Source: Erythrobacter colymbi
Lineage (GTDB): Bacteria; Pseudomonadota; Alphaproteobacteria; Sphingomonadales; Sphingomonadaceae
Direction of reading: 5' to 3'
Length of the DNA: 64,000 bases
NCBI RefSeq assembly: GCF_002155685.1
Contig: NZ_MUYK01000001.1
Span: forward strand, 1 to 64,000
The notes below the pieces were generated by a model. The model saw only the letters and a list, made by a program, of their open reading frames with translations, had not been told where the DNA came from and ran no database searches. Numbering within the stretch: position 1 is the stretch's first letter; every line of letters begins with the position of its first letter. Position numbers and translations under genes: made by a program. Positions 36,531 to 45,480 of this stretch are shown here, piece by piece.

Positions 36531-37325
36531 TCAAGCCTCGGCAGGCTCGCTTCCGTCGTCGAAACCGATGCGTTCGGCCGCCGCGCCCGACATGATGAAG
36601 CCGATGGGCCGCTCGGTCTCTTCCTGAAGGTGGGCGATCAGGCTCGCGGTGCGGGCGAGGAGCGAGATGCCCTTTAATGCCGCGAGCGGGAAGCCCGCGT
36701 CGAGCATCACGGCAGGGATCGCGCCGTTGACGTTGATCGGCAGCGCGCGGCCGATCGCCTCGGGCAAGACCTGCTCGATGGTGCGCAGCATGGCGATGTG
36801 CTTGCCCTCCATGCCATGCTCCTTTGCCAGCGCCAGCAGCCGGTGCGCGCGCGGATCGCCGCCCGAGTGCTGGGGGTGGCCGAAGCCGGGGATCGCCTTC
36901 TTCTGGCTGCGCAGTTCCTTGAGCGCAGCGATGGCGGTGGCGGCCGCGTCCTGCCCTTCGGCGTCGGCGACGACCTGCGCGTAGAACTTGCCGGCGACCT
37001 CGGCGCTGCCCAGCACCACGCTGCCGCAGCCCAAGAGCCCCGCGGCGACCGCGCCGTGGAAGGCTTCCGGAGCCGCGGCATAGGTCATGCGGGTGGCGAC
37101 GACAGAGGGTACAAGGCCATGCTCGGCAATCGCGCAGAGCACCGCATCGGCGAGCGCCTTCTGCGGCGGGCTGGGCATGGTGCCGGTCACCAGCAGCCAG
37201 AAATAGGAGGTGAAGTCGACATGGCCGATCACCTCGCTACACAGGTCGAGCCCGCGCACGGTGATGCTCGTCGCATCCGAAGTGCAGATCGAGGTCACCG
37301 CGTTATCCTGCTTGCCGATGCGCAT
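36531..37325 (-). CDS. Citrate-synthase-fold acyl-CoA lyase (citryl-CoA lyase-like)
   Basis: A 264-aa protein comprising a shortened citrate synthase fold, as in citryl-CoA lyases that split a hydroxyacyl-CoA into acetyl-CoA and an oxo acid. The catalytic-His region is IPGFGHPQHSGGDPR. The segment that carries the catalytic Asp in citrate synthase reads PINVNGAIPAV, with Asn where Asp is expected. It is divergent from the CaiB CoA-transferase gene across 93 bases that hold a double operator, so lyase and transferase likely act in sequence on the same acid. The true substrate is unknown. Frames extending to 38312 are shadows. Confidence 0.82.
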   Translation of the reverse strand: MRIGKQDNAVTSICTSDATSITVRGLDLCSEVIGHVDFTSYFWLLVTGTMPSPPQKALADAVLCAIAEHGLVPSVVATRMTYAAAPEAFHGAVAAGLLGCGSVVLGSAEVAGKFYAQVVADAEGQDAAATAIAALKELRSQKKAIPGFGHPQHSGGDPRAHRLLALAKEHGMEGKHIAMLRTIEQVLPEAIGRALPINVNGAIPAVMLDAGFPLAALKGISLLARTASLIAHLQEETERPIGFIMSGAAAERIGFDDGSEPAEA

Positions 37326-37338
37326 GGGGTCTGGCCTT

Positions 37339-37370
37339 TTCGTTATTCGAAGTTGATTTCGATATGCGAA
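37339..37370. promoter_or_regulatory. Double IclR-type operator A (two TTCGN5CGAA palindromes)
   Basis: On the minus strand: TTCGCATATCGAA, 6 bases, then TTCGAATAACGAA. Each 13-mer is an inverted repeat, and their centres are 19 bp apart. The site fills the intergenic space between the divergent lyase and CaiB genes. The first 13-mer is identical to that in operator B at 42539-42570. The IclR gene two positions downstream is the natural candidate to bind. Confidence 0.75.
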
Positions 37371-37418
37371 GAATATAGTGTCACATCCATACCAAGGCAA
37401 GCAGATGGGATCAGAGCG

Positions 37419-38579
37419 ATGACAGCAAGGCCGCTCGCAGGCGTTACCGTGATCGAAATGGGCACCTTCATCACCGGCCCTGCCGCCGGGATGCTGCTCG
37501 CCGATCTCGGCGCGGACGTCATCAAGGTCGAGCAGCCGGGGACGGGCGATCCCTTCCGCAGCTTCAAGGGCGAGCTCTACTCGCCGCACTTCCAGACCTA
37601 CAATCGCAACAAGCGCTCGGTCACGATCGATCCCAAGAACCCCGAAGACCTCGCTGTGCTCGACCGGCTGGTCGAGGATGCGGACGTCTTCATCCAGAAC
37701 TTCCGTCCTGGCGTGGCGGATCGGCTCAAGGTCGATGCGGCGCGGCTCCAGGCGATCAATCCGGCGCTGGTCTATGCCTCGATCTCGGGCTTCGGCAGCG
37801 AAGGCCCGGAGCGGGACCGCCCCGCCTTCGATACGGTCGCGCAGGCGGCGAGCGGCTTCCTGCGGCTGCTGGTCAATCCCGAGCACCCGCGCGTCGTCGG
37901 CCCGGCCATCGCCGATGCCATGACCGGCTTCTACACCGCATTGGGCATCCTTGCCGCGCTCAACGAGCGGCACATGACGGGCAAGGGCCGCGTGGTCGAA
38001 ACCTCGATGTTCGAGGCGATGTGCCACTTCAACCTCGACGATTTCACGCACCTGTTCTCGGCCGATCAGGTCATGGGGCCCTATTCGCGCCCGCATGTCA
38101 GCCAGAGCTACGTCTTCCAGTGTGCGGACGGCAAGTGGCTCGCGCTGCACATGTCCTCGCCGCCGAAGTTCTGGGAGAACCTTGCCATCGCGGTCGGCCA
38201 GCCGGACATGCTCTCCCTCCCCGCCTTCGAAAGCCGCGACGCGCGCATCGCGCATTACGAGGACGTGGTCGCCTTCCTCGCTCCGATCTTCGCGGGCCAG
38301 CCGCGCGATCACTGGACGGCCGAGCTGACTCGCCTCGAAGTGCCCAACTCGCCCGTCTACGACACCACCGAGGTTCTCGCGACCGAGCAGGCCAAGGTGC
38401 TGGGCATCGAGGTGAGCGATCCGGACGGGCCCAAGGGCACCTTCCGCACCATCCGCTTCCCTGTGTCCTTCGACGGCGCACGGATGGACAGCGTCACCGC
38501 GCCGCCCCTATTGGGGGCCGACGACGCGGCGATCCGCCGCTCCATCGAAAGGCCGGTGCATGGGATCCGCAGGGGCTGA
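37419..38579 (+). CDS. CaiB/BaiF family CoA-transferase (class III)
   Basis: A 386-aa formyl-CoA-transferase-like protein that moves CoA between carboxylic acids. The N-terminal half shows PLAGVTVIEMGTFITGPAAG, then LADLGADVIKVEQPGTGD and NRNKRSV. The catalytic Asp is Asp166 in GPAIADAMTGFYTALGIL, the family's expected position. It probably activates an acid as a CoA ester before cleavage by the divergent lyase. The gene starts 49 bases beyond the double operator and overlaps the IclR gene by 20 bases, so regulator and enzyme share one transcript. Confidence 0.92.
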   Translation: MTARPLAGVTVIEMGTFITGPAAGMLLADLGADVIKVEQPGTGDPFRSFKGELYSPHFQTYNRNKRSVTIDPKNPEDLAVLDRLVEDADVFIQNFRPGVADRLKVDAARLQAINPALVYASISGFGSEGPERDRPAFDTVAQAASGFLRLLVNPEHPRVVGPAIADAMTGFYTALGILAALNERHMTGKGRVVETSMFEAMCHFNLDDFTHLFSADQVMGPYSRPHVSQSYVFQCADGKWLALHMSSPPKFWENLAIAVGQPDMLSLPAFESRDARIAHYEDVVAFLAPIFAGQPRDHWTAELTRLEVPNSPVYDTTEVLATEQAKVLGIEVSDPDGPKGTFRTIRFPVSFDGARMDSVTAPPLLGADDAAIRRSIERPVHGIRRG

Positions 38580-39375
38580 ACAGGTAGCCAAAGACCCGGA
38601 GTTCCTCTCGACGCTCGAGCGGGGCTTGCGGGTGTTGAAGGCCTTCGACGAGGATCATCCCGAGATGACCCTCTCCGAAGTCGCCGCGCGCACGGGCCTG
38701 CCTCCCGCCGTCGCGCGGCGCTGTCTGATCACGCTGGTCGAGCTCGGCTATGTCGGCCAGCACGAGCGCAAGTTCCTGCTGCGCCCGGCGGTGCTGACGA
38801 TCGGGTCGGCCTTCCTTGCCTCGATGCAGATCGAGCAGGTGGTGCTGCCGCCTTTGCAGGCCTTGCGCGACCAGACCGGGGACAGCGCCAGCCTCGCCGT
38901 GCTGTCGGGCACGGACATTCTCTACGTCGCCCATGTCTCGACCGACCGGCGATTTCGCGTGGCGGCGGGGGTGGGGACGCGCTTTCCGTTCCACGCGACC
39001 TCGCTCGGCAAGGCGATTGCCGCGCACCTGCCGGAGGGCGAGCGCGCAGACCTGCTCGCCGGCGCGCCCTACCAGCGCTTCACCGAACGCACCGTGACCG
39101 AAGGCGCAGCGCTTGCCGAAAGGCTCGCCCTGATCGCCGAGCGCGGCTACGATTCCGCGCTGGACGAGCTCGATTACGGGATCGTCTCGGTCGCGGTGCC
39201 GATCTTCGGCCAGGGCAGGCGCGTGATCGCGAGCATCAACTGCTCCACCTCCACCACCCGCATTTCGCAGGATGAACTGGTCCGCACGCGCCTCCCCCTG
39301 CTGCGCCGCGCAGCGGGCGAGATCGAGGCTGCGCTCAAACGCTGGCCCGCGCTTGAGGCGAGCCTGCGACCCTGA
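38560..39375 (+). CDS. IclR family transcriptional regulator
   Basis: A 271-aa regulator with an N-terminal winged helix (FLSTLERGLRVLKAF to YVGQHERKFLL, about residues 15-73) and a C-terminal GAF-like effector domain with VAAGVGTRFPFHATSLGKAIAAHLP and VSVAVPIFG. The closest general resemblance is to the PcaR/PobR group that control aromatic catabolism. It is co-transcribed with the CaiB gene. I infer that it binds the double TTCGN5CGAA sites at 37339-37370 and 42539-42570, controlling both gene groups. Effector unknown. Confidence 0.92.
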   Translation: MGSAGAEQVAKDPEFLSTLERGLRVLKAFDEDHPEMTLSEVAARTGLPPAVARRCLITLVELGYVGQHERKFLLRPAVLTIGSAFLASMQIEQVVLPPLQALRDQTGDSASLAVLSGTDILYVAHVSTDRRFRVAAGVGTRFPFHATSLGKAIAAHLPEGERADLLAGAPYQRFTERTVTEGAALAERLALIAERGYDSALDELDYGIVSVAVPIFGQGRRVIASINCSTSTTRISQDELVRTRLPLLRRAAGEIEAALKRWPALEASLRP

Positions 39376-39524
39376 GGCACGCACCCGCCGCTCTGGTTAA
39401 CCCGGCCGCCTTCAATGTTATCCCCAACTGGTAAGCACGTATTGGTCACGTGCTTGCAATAAAGCCCGCGCGGTCTAGGTTCCCTCCCCTCAGGGCCGCA
39501 GGGGCAGCGGATAGGGGTGCGTTT

Positions 39525-41075
39525 TTGCTGCGAATTCTGGTGAGATGGGTCGGGTTGCTGATCGCGCTGGGGGCCGGTCTGGGCGCGGTGTCCGCGCGTG
39601 CCCAGGTGCTCGTCCCCTCGGTCGTCGAGGAGCTCCGGCTGGTCACCGCCGATGACGGCGCGGCCACCTTCATCCTGCGCTTTTCGCCCGCAGAGCCGCG
39701 CTTTGCCACCATCGACCGCAACCCCACCCGCCCCGAACTGGTGATGGCCACCACGCTCAAGACCGGGCGCGTTCCCAACCGGCAGAGCTTCCGCGGGCTG
39801 GTGCGCTCGCTGCTGTTCGTGACCGAGGGCAGCAGCCTCGTCCTGCGGTTCGACACCGCGCGGCCCGCGACCATCAAGGCCGAGAAGGTCGGCAACAATT
39901 CGGTGCAGGTGCGCATCCAGCAGGTGCCCGAGGACGAGACCATCGGCGCCCGCCCGATCGGCTCGACCGGAGAGGAAGTTCTCCCCCAGCAGCAGCTCTC
40001 GCAGGTCCCGCAGGACAGCTACGCGCCGGGCGATTCCTACGAGATGGTGTTCCTCAAATATGCCGATGTCTCGGAAGTCATCGGGCTGCTGGCCGAAGGC
40101 ATCGAGATCGCGCCCAACGACGTTTTCATCCGGCGCGAACCCGGGTTCGGCTCGCCCGGCAGCAACCAGCAGGGCAGCTTCATCGGCGTGCCGCAGCAGC
40201 CCGCGAGCGAGCAGGTGCCGCTGGGCAAGAATTTCGGCAACGGCCTGTCCGTCGACCGCCGGCTCAACGCGATCTGGGTCACCGGCTCGCCCGAGCGGAT
40301 CGAGCGCGTGAAGCGCCAGATCGCGCTGATCGACGTGCCGGTCGACAGCGTGATCCTCGAGACCCAGTTCGTCGAGCTGACCGAGACCGGCGCGCGCAAC
40401 CTCGGGATCGATTTCGCCAACCAGAACGGCGAGATCGCCGTGGGCGATCTGACCACGGGGTCGTTCCTCCCCTTCGGGATCAACCCGACCGACATCCTGC
40501 CCTCGGCACGGTTGCAGGCGGCGATCCTCGCCCAGATCCAGAAGGGCGAGGGCCGGATCGTCTCGCGCCCGCGGATCGCTGCGCAGAGCGGGTCGACCGC
40601 CAAGATCATCACCGGCGATGCCCTGCCGATCCTGACCTCGATCCAGCTCTCGGGGGTCAACGGCGTGTCGCAACAGGTGCAATACGTGAACGTCGGCGTG
40701 ACGCTCCAGATCGCGCCGCGCATCAGCAGCGATGGCTACATCACCTCGAAGATCTACGGCGTGGTCTCGAGCGTCACCGGCTTTTCACAGGGCTTTCCCA
40801 CCATCAGCCAGCGCGAGGCGGAGACCAGCGCCTCGGTGCGCGACGGCGAGACCTTCGTGATCGGCGGGCTGACGCAGGAGAACGTCCTGACCACCAAGTC
40901 AAAGGTGCCGCTGCTCGGCGACGTGCCGGTGCTGGGCAATCTGTTCCGCAACGAACGCTCGACCACGTCGAAGACCGAGCTCTACATCGTCATCACGCCG
41001 CGGATCGTGCGGCACCGCCGGTTCGATCCCGACAGCACTGCGGCGGAAACGAAGCCGGAGGTTCCGGCAGAGTAA
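39525..41075 (+). CDS. Orphan secretin-family outer-membrane protein
   Basis: A 516-aa protein with an N-terminal signal sequence (LLIALGAGLGAVSARA). An AMIN-like beta domain (about residues 30-125) precedes a secretin N domain (YEMVFLKYADVSEVIGLLAEG, then NAIWVTGSPERIERVKRQI) and the C-terminal secretin barrel with RIVSRPRIAAQSG and the signature VPLLGDVPVLGNLFRNE. Start is a TTG with AGGGGTG upstream; a GTG at 39450 is an alternative. No pilus or type II secretion genes adjoin it, so its partner machinery is unknown. It resembles PilQ/GspD but is shorter than either. It may export the neighbouring subtilase, which is only a guess. Confidence 0.85.
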   Translation: MLRILVRWVGLLIALGAGLGAVSARAQVLVPSVVEELRLVTADDGAATFILRFSPAEPRFATIDRNPTRPELVMATTLKTGRVPNRQSFRGLVRSLLFVTEGSSLVLRFDTARPATIKAEKVGNNSVQVRIQQVPEDETIGARPIGSTGEEVLPQQQLSQVPQDSYAPGDSYEMVFLKYADVSEVIGLLAEGIEIAPNDVFIRREPGFGSPGSNQQGSFIGVPQQPASEQVPLGKNFGNGLSVDRRLNAIWVTGSPERIERVKRQIALIDVPVDSVILETQFVELTETGARNLGIDFANQNGEIAVGDLTTGSFLPFGINPTDILPSARLQAAILAQIQKGEGRIVSRPRIAAQSGSTAKIITGDALPILTSIQLSGVNGVSQQVQYVNVGVTLQIAPRISSDGYITSKIYGVVSSVTGFSQGFPTISQREAETSASVRDGETFVIGGLTQENVLTTKSKVPLLGDVPVLGNLFRNERSTTSKTELYIVITPRIVRHRRFDPDSTAAETKPEVPAE

Positions 41076-41311
41076 AGGCGCGCCTTACCACGGCTGTTCA
41101 CCAGAGCAGCGCAGAAAGCCGGACGATGGCTGTCGGGAGCGCGCCCGAAAGTCCTGGCGCATGGCCGCGCGATCTTAAGTAATGTCCGGTTATCTAACGA
41201 TAATTCCGCAAAATTTCCTATCGACATTCCCGTTTGCGCTGATACCAATCAGGAGTCGGTTACTACCCGGGGGGGCAGTGATCGGGGCACTCTAGTATGG
41301 AGAGATCACAC

Positions 41312-42427
41312 ATGAAGAAGACAGCCATGGCCGCGATCATCGCGTTGCCGTTCATTGCGCTCGCCGCGCCCGCGCAGGCGCAGCAGGCCGGCGAGAAGAT
41401 CGCCGGAAGCTACATCTGCGTGTTCGACAACAGCAAGGTGTCGCGCGGCAACGTCAATGCCGAGGCGCAGCGCTCCGCGCAGGCCGCACAGGGGCAGGTC
41501 AAGCACGTCTACAGCGTCGCGGTCCGCGGCTTCGCGGTCAACGCGGCCCCGCAGGCGATCGAGAACATGCGCAAGAACAACCCCAACATCGCCTATTGCG
41601 AGCAGGATCAGGTCGTCACCCAGATCCAGACGCGCGGCGGCGGCGGTGGCGGCACCACCACCCAGCCTCCGCAGGAAACGCCCTGGGGCATCGCCCGCGT
41701 CAACGGCGGGCGCGCCGGCAGCTTCGCGACGGCCTGGGTGATCGACGGCGGCATCCAGCTCGACCACCCCGATCTCAACGTCGATGTCGCGCGCTCGCGC
41801 AACTTCACCGGCCGCGGCACCGCGGCTGACGAGAACGGCCACGGCACCCATGTCGCCGGCACCATCGCCGCGCGCGACAACGGCATCGGCGTGATCGGCG
41901 TCGCGCCGGGCGCACCGGTGGTGGCGGTCCGCGTGCTCGACCGGCGCGGTTCGGGCTCGGTTTCGGGCGTTGTCGCCGGGGTCGACTATGTCGCGCAGTT
42001 CGGCCGTCCGGGCGATGTCGCCAACATGAGCCTCGGCGGCGGTGCCAGCACCACGCTCGACAATGCGGTGATCAACGCTGCGGCGGGCGGCGTGCGCTTC
42101 GTGCTGGCGGCAGGCAACGAATCCACCAACGCTGCCAACTCCTCGCCGGCGCGCGCCAACGGGCCGAACATCTTCACCATCTCGTCCTTCGCGATCGGTG
42201 ACAACTGGTCGAGCTTCTCGAACTTCGGCAACCCGCCGATCGACTATGCGGAGCCCGGCTCGGCGATCAAGTCGACCTGGATCGGCAGCGGCTACAACAC
42301 CATCTCGGGCACCTCGATGGCGACCCCGCACTTCGCCGGGATCCTGCTGCAGGGCGCCCCGGGCAATGGCGGCCGGGTCAACGGCGACCCCGATGGCAAC
42401 CCGGACACGATCGGCGTCGTGCCCTGA
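41312..42427 (+). CDS. Secreted subtilisin-like serine peptidase (S8 family)
   Basis: A 371-aa pre-pro-peptidase. The signal peptide MKKTAMAAIIALPFIALAAP is followed by an inhibitor_I9-like prodomain (about 28-103) and a glycine-rich linker. The catalytic domain has Asp145 in WVIDGGIQLDHPDL, His180 in NGHGTHVAGT, oxyanion Asn269 in AAGNE and Ser335 in GTSMATPH, so the triad is complete. The domain is short after the serine. The start at 41312 has GGAG upstream; an ATG at 41297 is also in frame. The preceding 236 bases contain no gene. A hairpin terminator follows. Confidence 0.92.
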   Translation: MKKTAMAAIIALPFIALAAPAQAQQAGEKIAGSYICVFDNSKVSRGNVNAEAQRSAQAAQGQVKHVYSVAVRGFAVNAAPQAIENMRKNNPNIAYCEQDQVVTQIQTRGGGGGGTTTQPPQETPWGIARVNGGRAGSFATAWVIDGGIQLDHPDLNVDVARSRNFTGRGTAADENGHGTHVAGTIAARDNGIGVIGVAPGAPVVAVRVLDRRGSGSVSGVVAGVDYVAQFGRPGDVANMSLGGGASTTLDNAVINAAAGGVRFVLAAGNESTNAANSSPARANGPNIFTISSFAIGDNWSSFSNFGNPPIDYAEPGSAIKSTWIGSGYNTISGTSMATPHFAGILLQGAPGNGGRVNGDPDGNPDTIGVVP

Positions 42428-42455
42428 CCATCCGCACACCGGAATGACATGGACA

Positions 42456-42484
42456 AGGGGTCGGCGCGAGCCGGCCCCTTTTTC
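42456..42484 (+). terminator. Rho-independent terminator after the subtilase gene
   Basis: GGGGTCGGC pairs with GCCGGCCCC (one G-T wobble) around a GCGA-type loop and is followed by TTTTTC. It lies 29 bases after the stop codon and isolates the subtilase from the downstream operator and TonB receptor operon. Confidence 0.8.
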
Positions 42485-42538
42485 TTCGCCCGCCCGCAGC
42501 ATCGCGGCCCCGTGTCCCCGCCGCCACACTCCCGGAGT

Positions 42539-42570
42539 TTCGCATATCGAAGTTGACTTCGCATTGCGAA
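42539..42570. promoter_or_regulatory. Double IclR-type operator B upstream of the TonB receptor operon
   Basis: TTCGCATATCGAA, then GTTGAC, then TTCGCATTGCGAA: two TTCGN5CGAA palindromes with the same 6-bp spacing as operator A. It lies 72 bases before the TonB receptor start, a usual operator/promoter position. The conservation of both half-sites and spacing in two distant places is strong evidence for one regulator. Confidence 0.75.
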
Positions 42571-42642
42571 TTCCATAACCAACCAGTCAGGGAGGGGTCG
42601 CCATAAAAGCGGCGCGTAATCGCGCGCACAGGGGAGAGACGT

Positions 42643-44838
42643 ATGAAGTTTTCGGGCCTGAACCGCGCGGGTAGCGCGCTCGCGAGCACCACCGCCATCG
42701 CTGTCGCCGCGCTCGCCGCCGCGCCGCTTGCCGCGCAGGATACCGCCGCCGAACCCGCCGCCGAGACGAGCGAGGAAATCGTCGTCACCTCGCTGCGTCG
42801 CACCACCGTGCTGCAGGACACCCCCGCCGCGGTCACCGCCTTCGATTCGCAGGCGATCAGCAATGCCGGGATCGAGCGTCCGGCCGACTTCATCGCGCTG
42901 ACCCCCAACGTCAACATCGTCGAGACCCAGAACGCGGGCAACGCCTTCGTCATCATCCGCGGCATCACCCAGAACCGCAACTCTGAGCCTTCAGTCGCGG
43001 TGATCGTCGACGGCGTGCAGCAGGTGAACCCGGCACAGTTCAACCAGGACCTGTTCGACATCGAGCAGATCGAAGTGCTCAAGGGCCCGCAGGGCGGTCT
43101 CTACGGCCGCAACGCCATCGGCGGCGCGATCATCATCACCACCAAGAAGCCGACCGACGAAGTTTCGGGCAACATCACCGCCGGGATCGACAACGGCTTC
43201 GGCTATTTCGTGCGCGGCGGCATCAGCGGCCCGCTGGCCGACGGCGTCAAGCTGCGCGTGGCCGGTTCGTGGTATGACACCGACGGTTTCATCCCCAACA
43301 CCTTCCTCGGCGAGGATGCCGATCCGGTGCAGGATTTCTCGCTGCGCGCGAACCTGCTGGTCGATGCCAGCGACCGCCTGACCTTCGACCTGCGCGGCAG
43401 CGTCAACCAGCTGCGCACGCAGGGCTTCTACTACAACATCGTCAACGACGTGAACACGGTCGCCCCGGTGCGGGTGAACAACGCCGGGCAGGACGACCGC
43501 GACATCTACAACATCGCGCTCAAGGTCGAATACAAGGGCGACAATGCAGTCCTCACCTCGGTCTCGTCCTACGACACGCTGAGCGAAATCGTTACCGGCG
43601 ATGCGTTCAACTTCCTGCCGATCCCGGAATCGCTGCTGTTCCAGTTCTTCGGCTTCGACATCAACCAGAGCCAGTATCTGAACGTGAAGGCCTTCAGCCA
43701 GGAAGTCCGGCTGGCCTCGCCCGACGATGACCGCAAGTTCAACTGGATGGTCGGCGGCTATCTGATCGACACCACCCGCTACATCTCGACCGGGAACCTG
43801 ATCGACCGCGGCTTCGGCGTCACCCCGGTGTTCCGCAGCCCCTCGACCAACCCCAACAACCCGCAGCTGACCTTCCTGGCCGACGGGCAGGAGAACTTCG
43901 CCTGGGCGCTGTTCGCCAATGCGGGCTACGAGTTCAACGACCAGCTGCGCATCGACGCCTCGCTGCGTTACGACCGTGACCGCCGCCAGCAGACCACGCT
44001 CACCCCGCAGCGCTTCCTGCCGGTGGTGCCGGGCGTGCCGGTCGCGCAGAGCGGCGAGGTCCGCAAGGTCGTGTTCGACGACTGGCAGCCCAAGATCACG
44101 CTGACCTACGAGCCGAGCCCCGATCTCACCATCTACGGCGGCTATTCGCGCGGCTTCCGTTCGGGCGGCTTCAACCAGACCGGCGTCGGTGCCGAGGCGC
44201 GGCGCGCCGGGATCGTCGGCGTGGGCGACATCTTCCAGGCCGAAACCGCCGACACCTTCGAAGTGGGCGCCAAGGCCCATCTCGGCCCGGTCCGCCTCGC
44301 GGCGGCGGCCTACACCACCAAGTCGAAGAACGGCTATTTCTTCGTTTTCCTCGCCGACAGCTCGACCCAGAACCTCGGCAACATCCCCGAGACCCGGATC
44401 AACGGCTTTGAACTGGAAGCGACCGCGGAGATCGTCCCCCACCTCGATGTCAACGCCGCGCTCGGCTACACCGACAGCGAGATCAAGGCCTTCCCCGATG
44501 CGAGCGTGATCGGCAACGAGGCGCCGCAGATCTCGCGCTATACGCTGAACCTCGGCGCGCAATATGCCGGGCCGATCAGCGACACGGTCGATGGCCTGCT
44601 GCGGATCGATTACCGCCGCACCGGCAAGACCTGGTGGGAGCCGTTCAACACCACCGTGCGCCAGCCGGTCGATATCGTCGATGCGCGCGCAGGGATCACG
44701 CTCGATAGCGGTGTCTCGGTCACGGCCTTCGCCAGCAACCTCTTCAACGAGATCTACAACGCCGAATTCTCGCCCGGCGGCTTCGTGTTCCGCGCGCGTC
44801 CGCGGCGCTACGGGATCGAATTCGGCTACAAGTTCTAA
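42643..44838 (+). CDS. TonB-dependent outer-membrane receptor
   Basis: A 731-aa receptor for active uptake across the outer membrane. The signal peptide (about residues 1-30, ending AAPLAAQ) is followed by a TonB box-like EEIVVTSLRR, a plug domain with IVIRG-type and IEQIEVLKGPQGGLYGRNAIGGAIIITTKKP segments, and a beta barrel ending in the aromatic GIEFGYKF. The sequence class is that of the sphingomonad receptors for small organic compounds rather than siderophores, but ligand cannot be assigned. AGGGGAGAG precedes the ATG. It heads a co-directional run of six genes and carries operator B upstream, so its ligand is probably the substrate of the regulon. Confidence 0.93.
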   Translation: MKFSGLNRAGSALASTTAIAVAALAAAPLAAQDTAAEPAAETSEEIVVTSLRRTTVLQDTPAAVTAFDSQAISNAGIERPADFIALTPNVNIVETQNAGNAFVIIRGITQNRNSEPSVAVIVDGVQQVNPAQFNQDLFDIEQIEVLKGPQGGLYGRNAIGGAIIITTKKPTDEVSGNITAGIDNGFGYFVRGGISGPLADGVKLRVAGSWYDTDGFIPNTFLGEDADPVQDFSLRANLLVDASDRLTFDLRGSVNQLRTQGFYYNIVNDVNTVAPVRVNNAGQDDRDIYNIALKVEYKGDNAVLTSVSSYDTLSEIVTGDAFNFLPIPESLLFQFFGFDINQSQYLNVKAFSQEVRLASPDDDRKFNWMVGGYLIDTTRYISTGNLIDRGFGVTPVFRSPSTNPNNPQLTFLADGQENFAWALFANAGYEFNDQLRIDASLRYDRDRRQQTTLTPQRFLPVVPGVPVAQSGEVRKVVFDDWQPKITLTYEPSPDLTIYGGYSRGFRSGGFNQTGVGAEARRAGIVGVGDIFQAETADTFEVGAKAHLGPVRLAAAAYTTKSKNGYFFVFLADSSTQNLGNIPETRINGFELEATAEIVPHLDVNAALGYTDSEIKAFPDASVIGNEAPQISRYTLNLGAQYAGPISDTVDGLLRIDYRRTGKTWWEPFNTTVRQPVDIVDARAGITLDSGVSVTAFASNLFNEIYNAEFSPGGFVFRARPRRYGIEFGYKF

Positions 44839-44850
44839 GGAATCACAACG

Positions 44851-45453
44851 ATGACCAAGGTGCTGGTGCTCTACTATTCGAGCTATGGCCATATCGAGGC
44901 GATGGCGGCGGCCGTCGCCGAGGGGGCGGCCTCCGTCCCCGGCACCGAGGTTGCCGTGAAGCGCGTTCCCGAATTGGTGTCCGATGAGGTCGCCAAGGGT
45001 GCCGGGATGAAGACAGACCAGCAGGCTCCGATTGCGACCCCGGATGAACTTGCTGGTTATGACGCTACCATCTTCGGCACCCCCACCCGTTTCGGCAACA
45101 TGGCCGCCCAGATGCGCAACTTCCTCGACCAGACCGGGGGGCTGTGGTTCCAGAAGGCGCTGGTGGGCAAGGTCGGCAGCGTGTTCGTCTCCACCGCCAG
45201 CCAGCACGGCGGGCAGGAGACGACCATCACCTCGTTCCACACCACGCTGCTGCATCACGGCATGGTGATCGTCGGCCTGCCCTATACCTTCGCGGGCAAT
45301 TCCGAGATGGGCGAGATCAGCGGCGGCACCCCCTATGGCGCATCGACGCTCGCTGGTAATGATGGCAGCCGCATGCCGAGCGACAACGAGCTTGCCGGCG
45401 CGCGTTTCCAGGGGGCTCACGTGGCGCAGATCGCCGCCAAGCTCGCCGCTTGA
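44851..45453 (+). CDS. wrbA: NAD(P)H:quinone oxidoreductase, WrbA family
   Basis: A 200-aa flavodoxin-fold enzyme that binds FMN and reduces quinones by two electrons. The FMN phosphate loop is [15 protein letters not shown] at the N-terminus; [23 protein letters not shown] and [12 protein letters not shown] are typical of WrbA. It starts 12 bases after the TonB receptor gene, so the two are one operon. In this setting it may reduce a quinone-type intermediate of the imported compound rather than act in general stress protection, which is an inference from position. Confidence 0.93.
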   Translation: MTKVLVLYYSSYGHIEAMAAAVAEGAASVPGTEVAVKRVPELVSDEVAKGAGMKTDQQAPIATPDELAGYDATIFGTPTRFGNMAAQMRNFLDQTGGLWFQKALVGKVGSVFVSTASQHGGQETTITSFHTTLLHHGMVIVGLPYTFAGNSEMGEISGGTPYGASTLAGNDGSRMPSDNELAGARFQGAHVAQIAAKLAA

Positions 45454-45480
45454 TTATTGGGGAATGAGGGAAACCACACG

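Noticed and set aside
42991..45420. An 809-aa open frame on the minus strand
   Set aside because: It is antisense to the TonB receptor and wrbA genes and has the composition of a high-GC shadow frame (Arg, Val, His rich, no motif).
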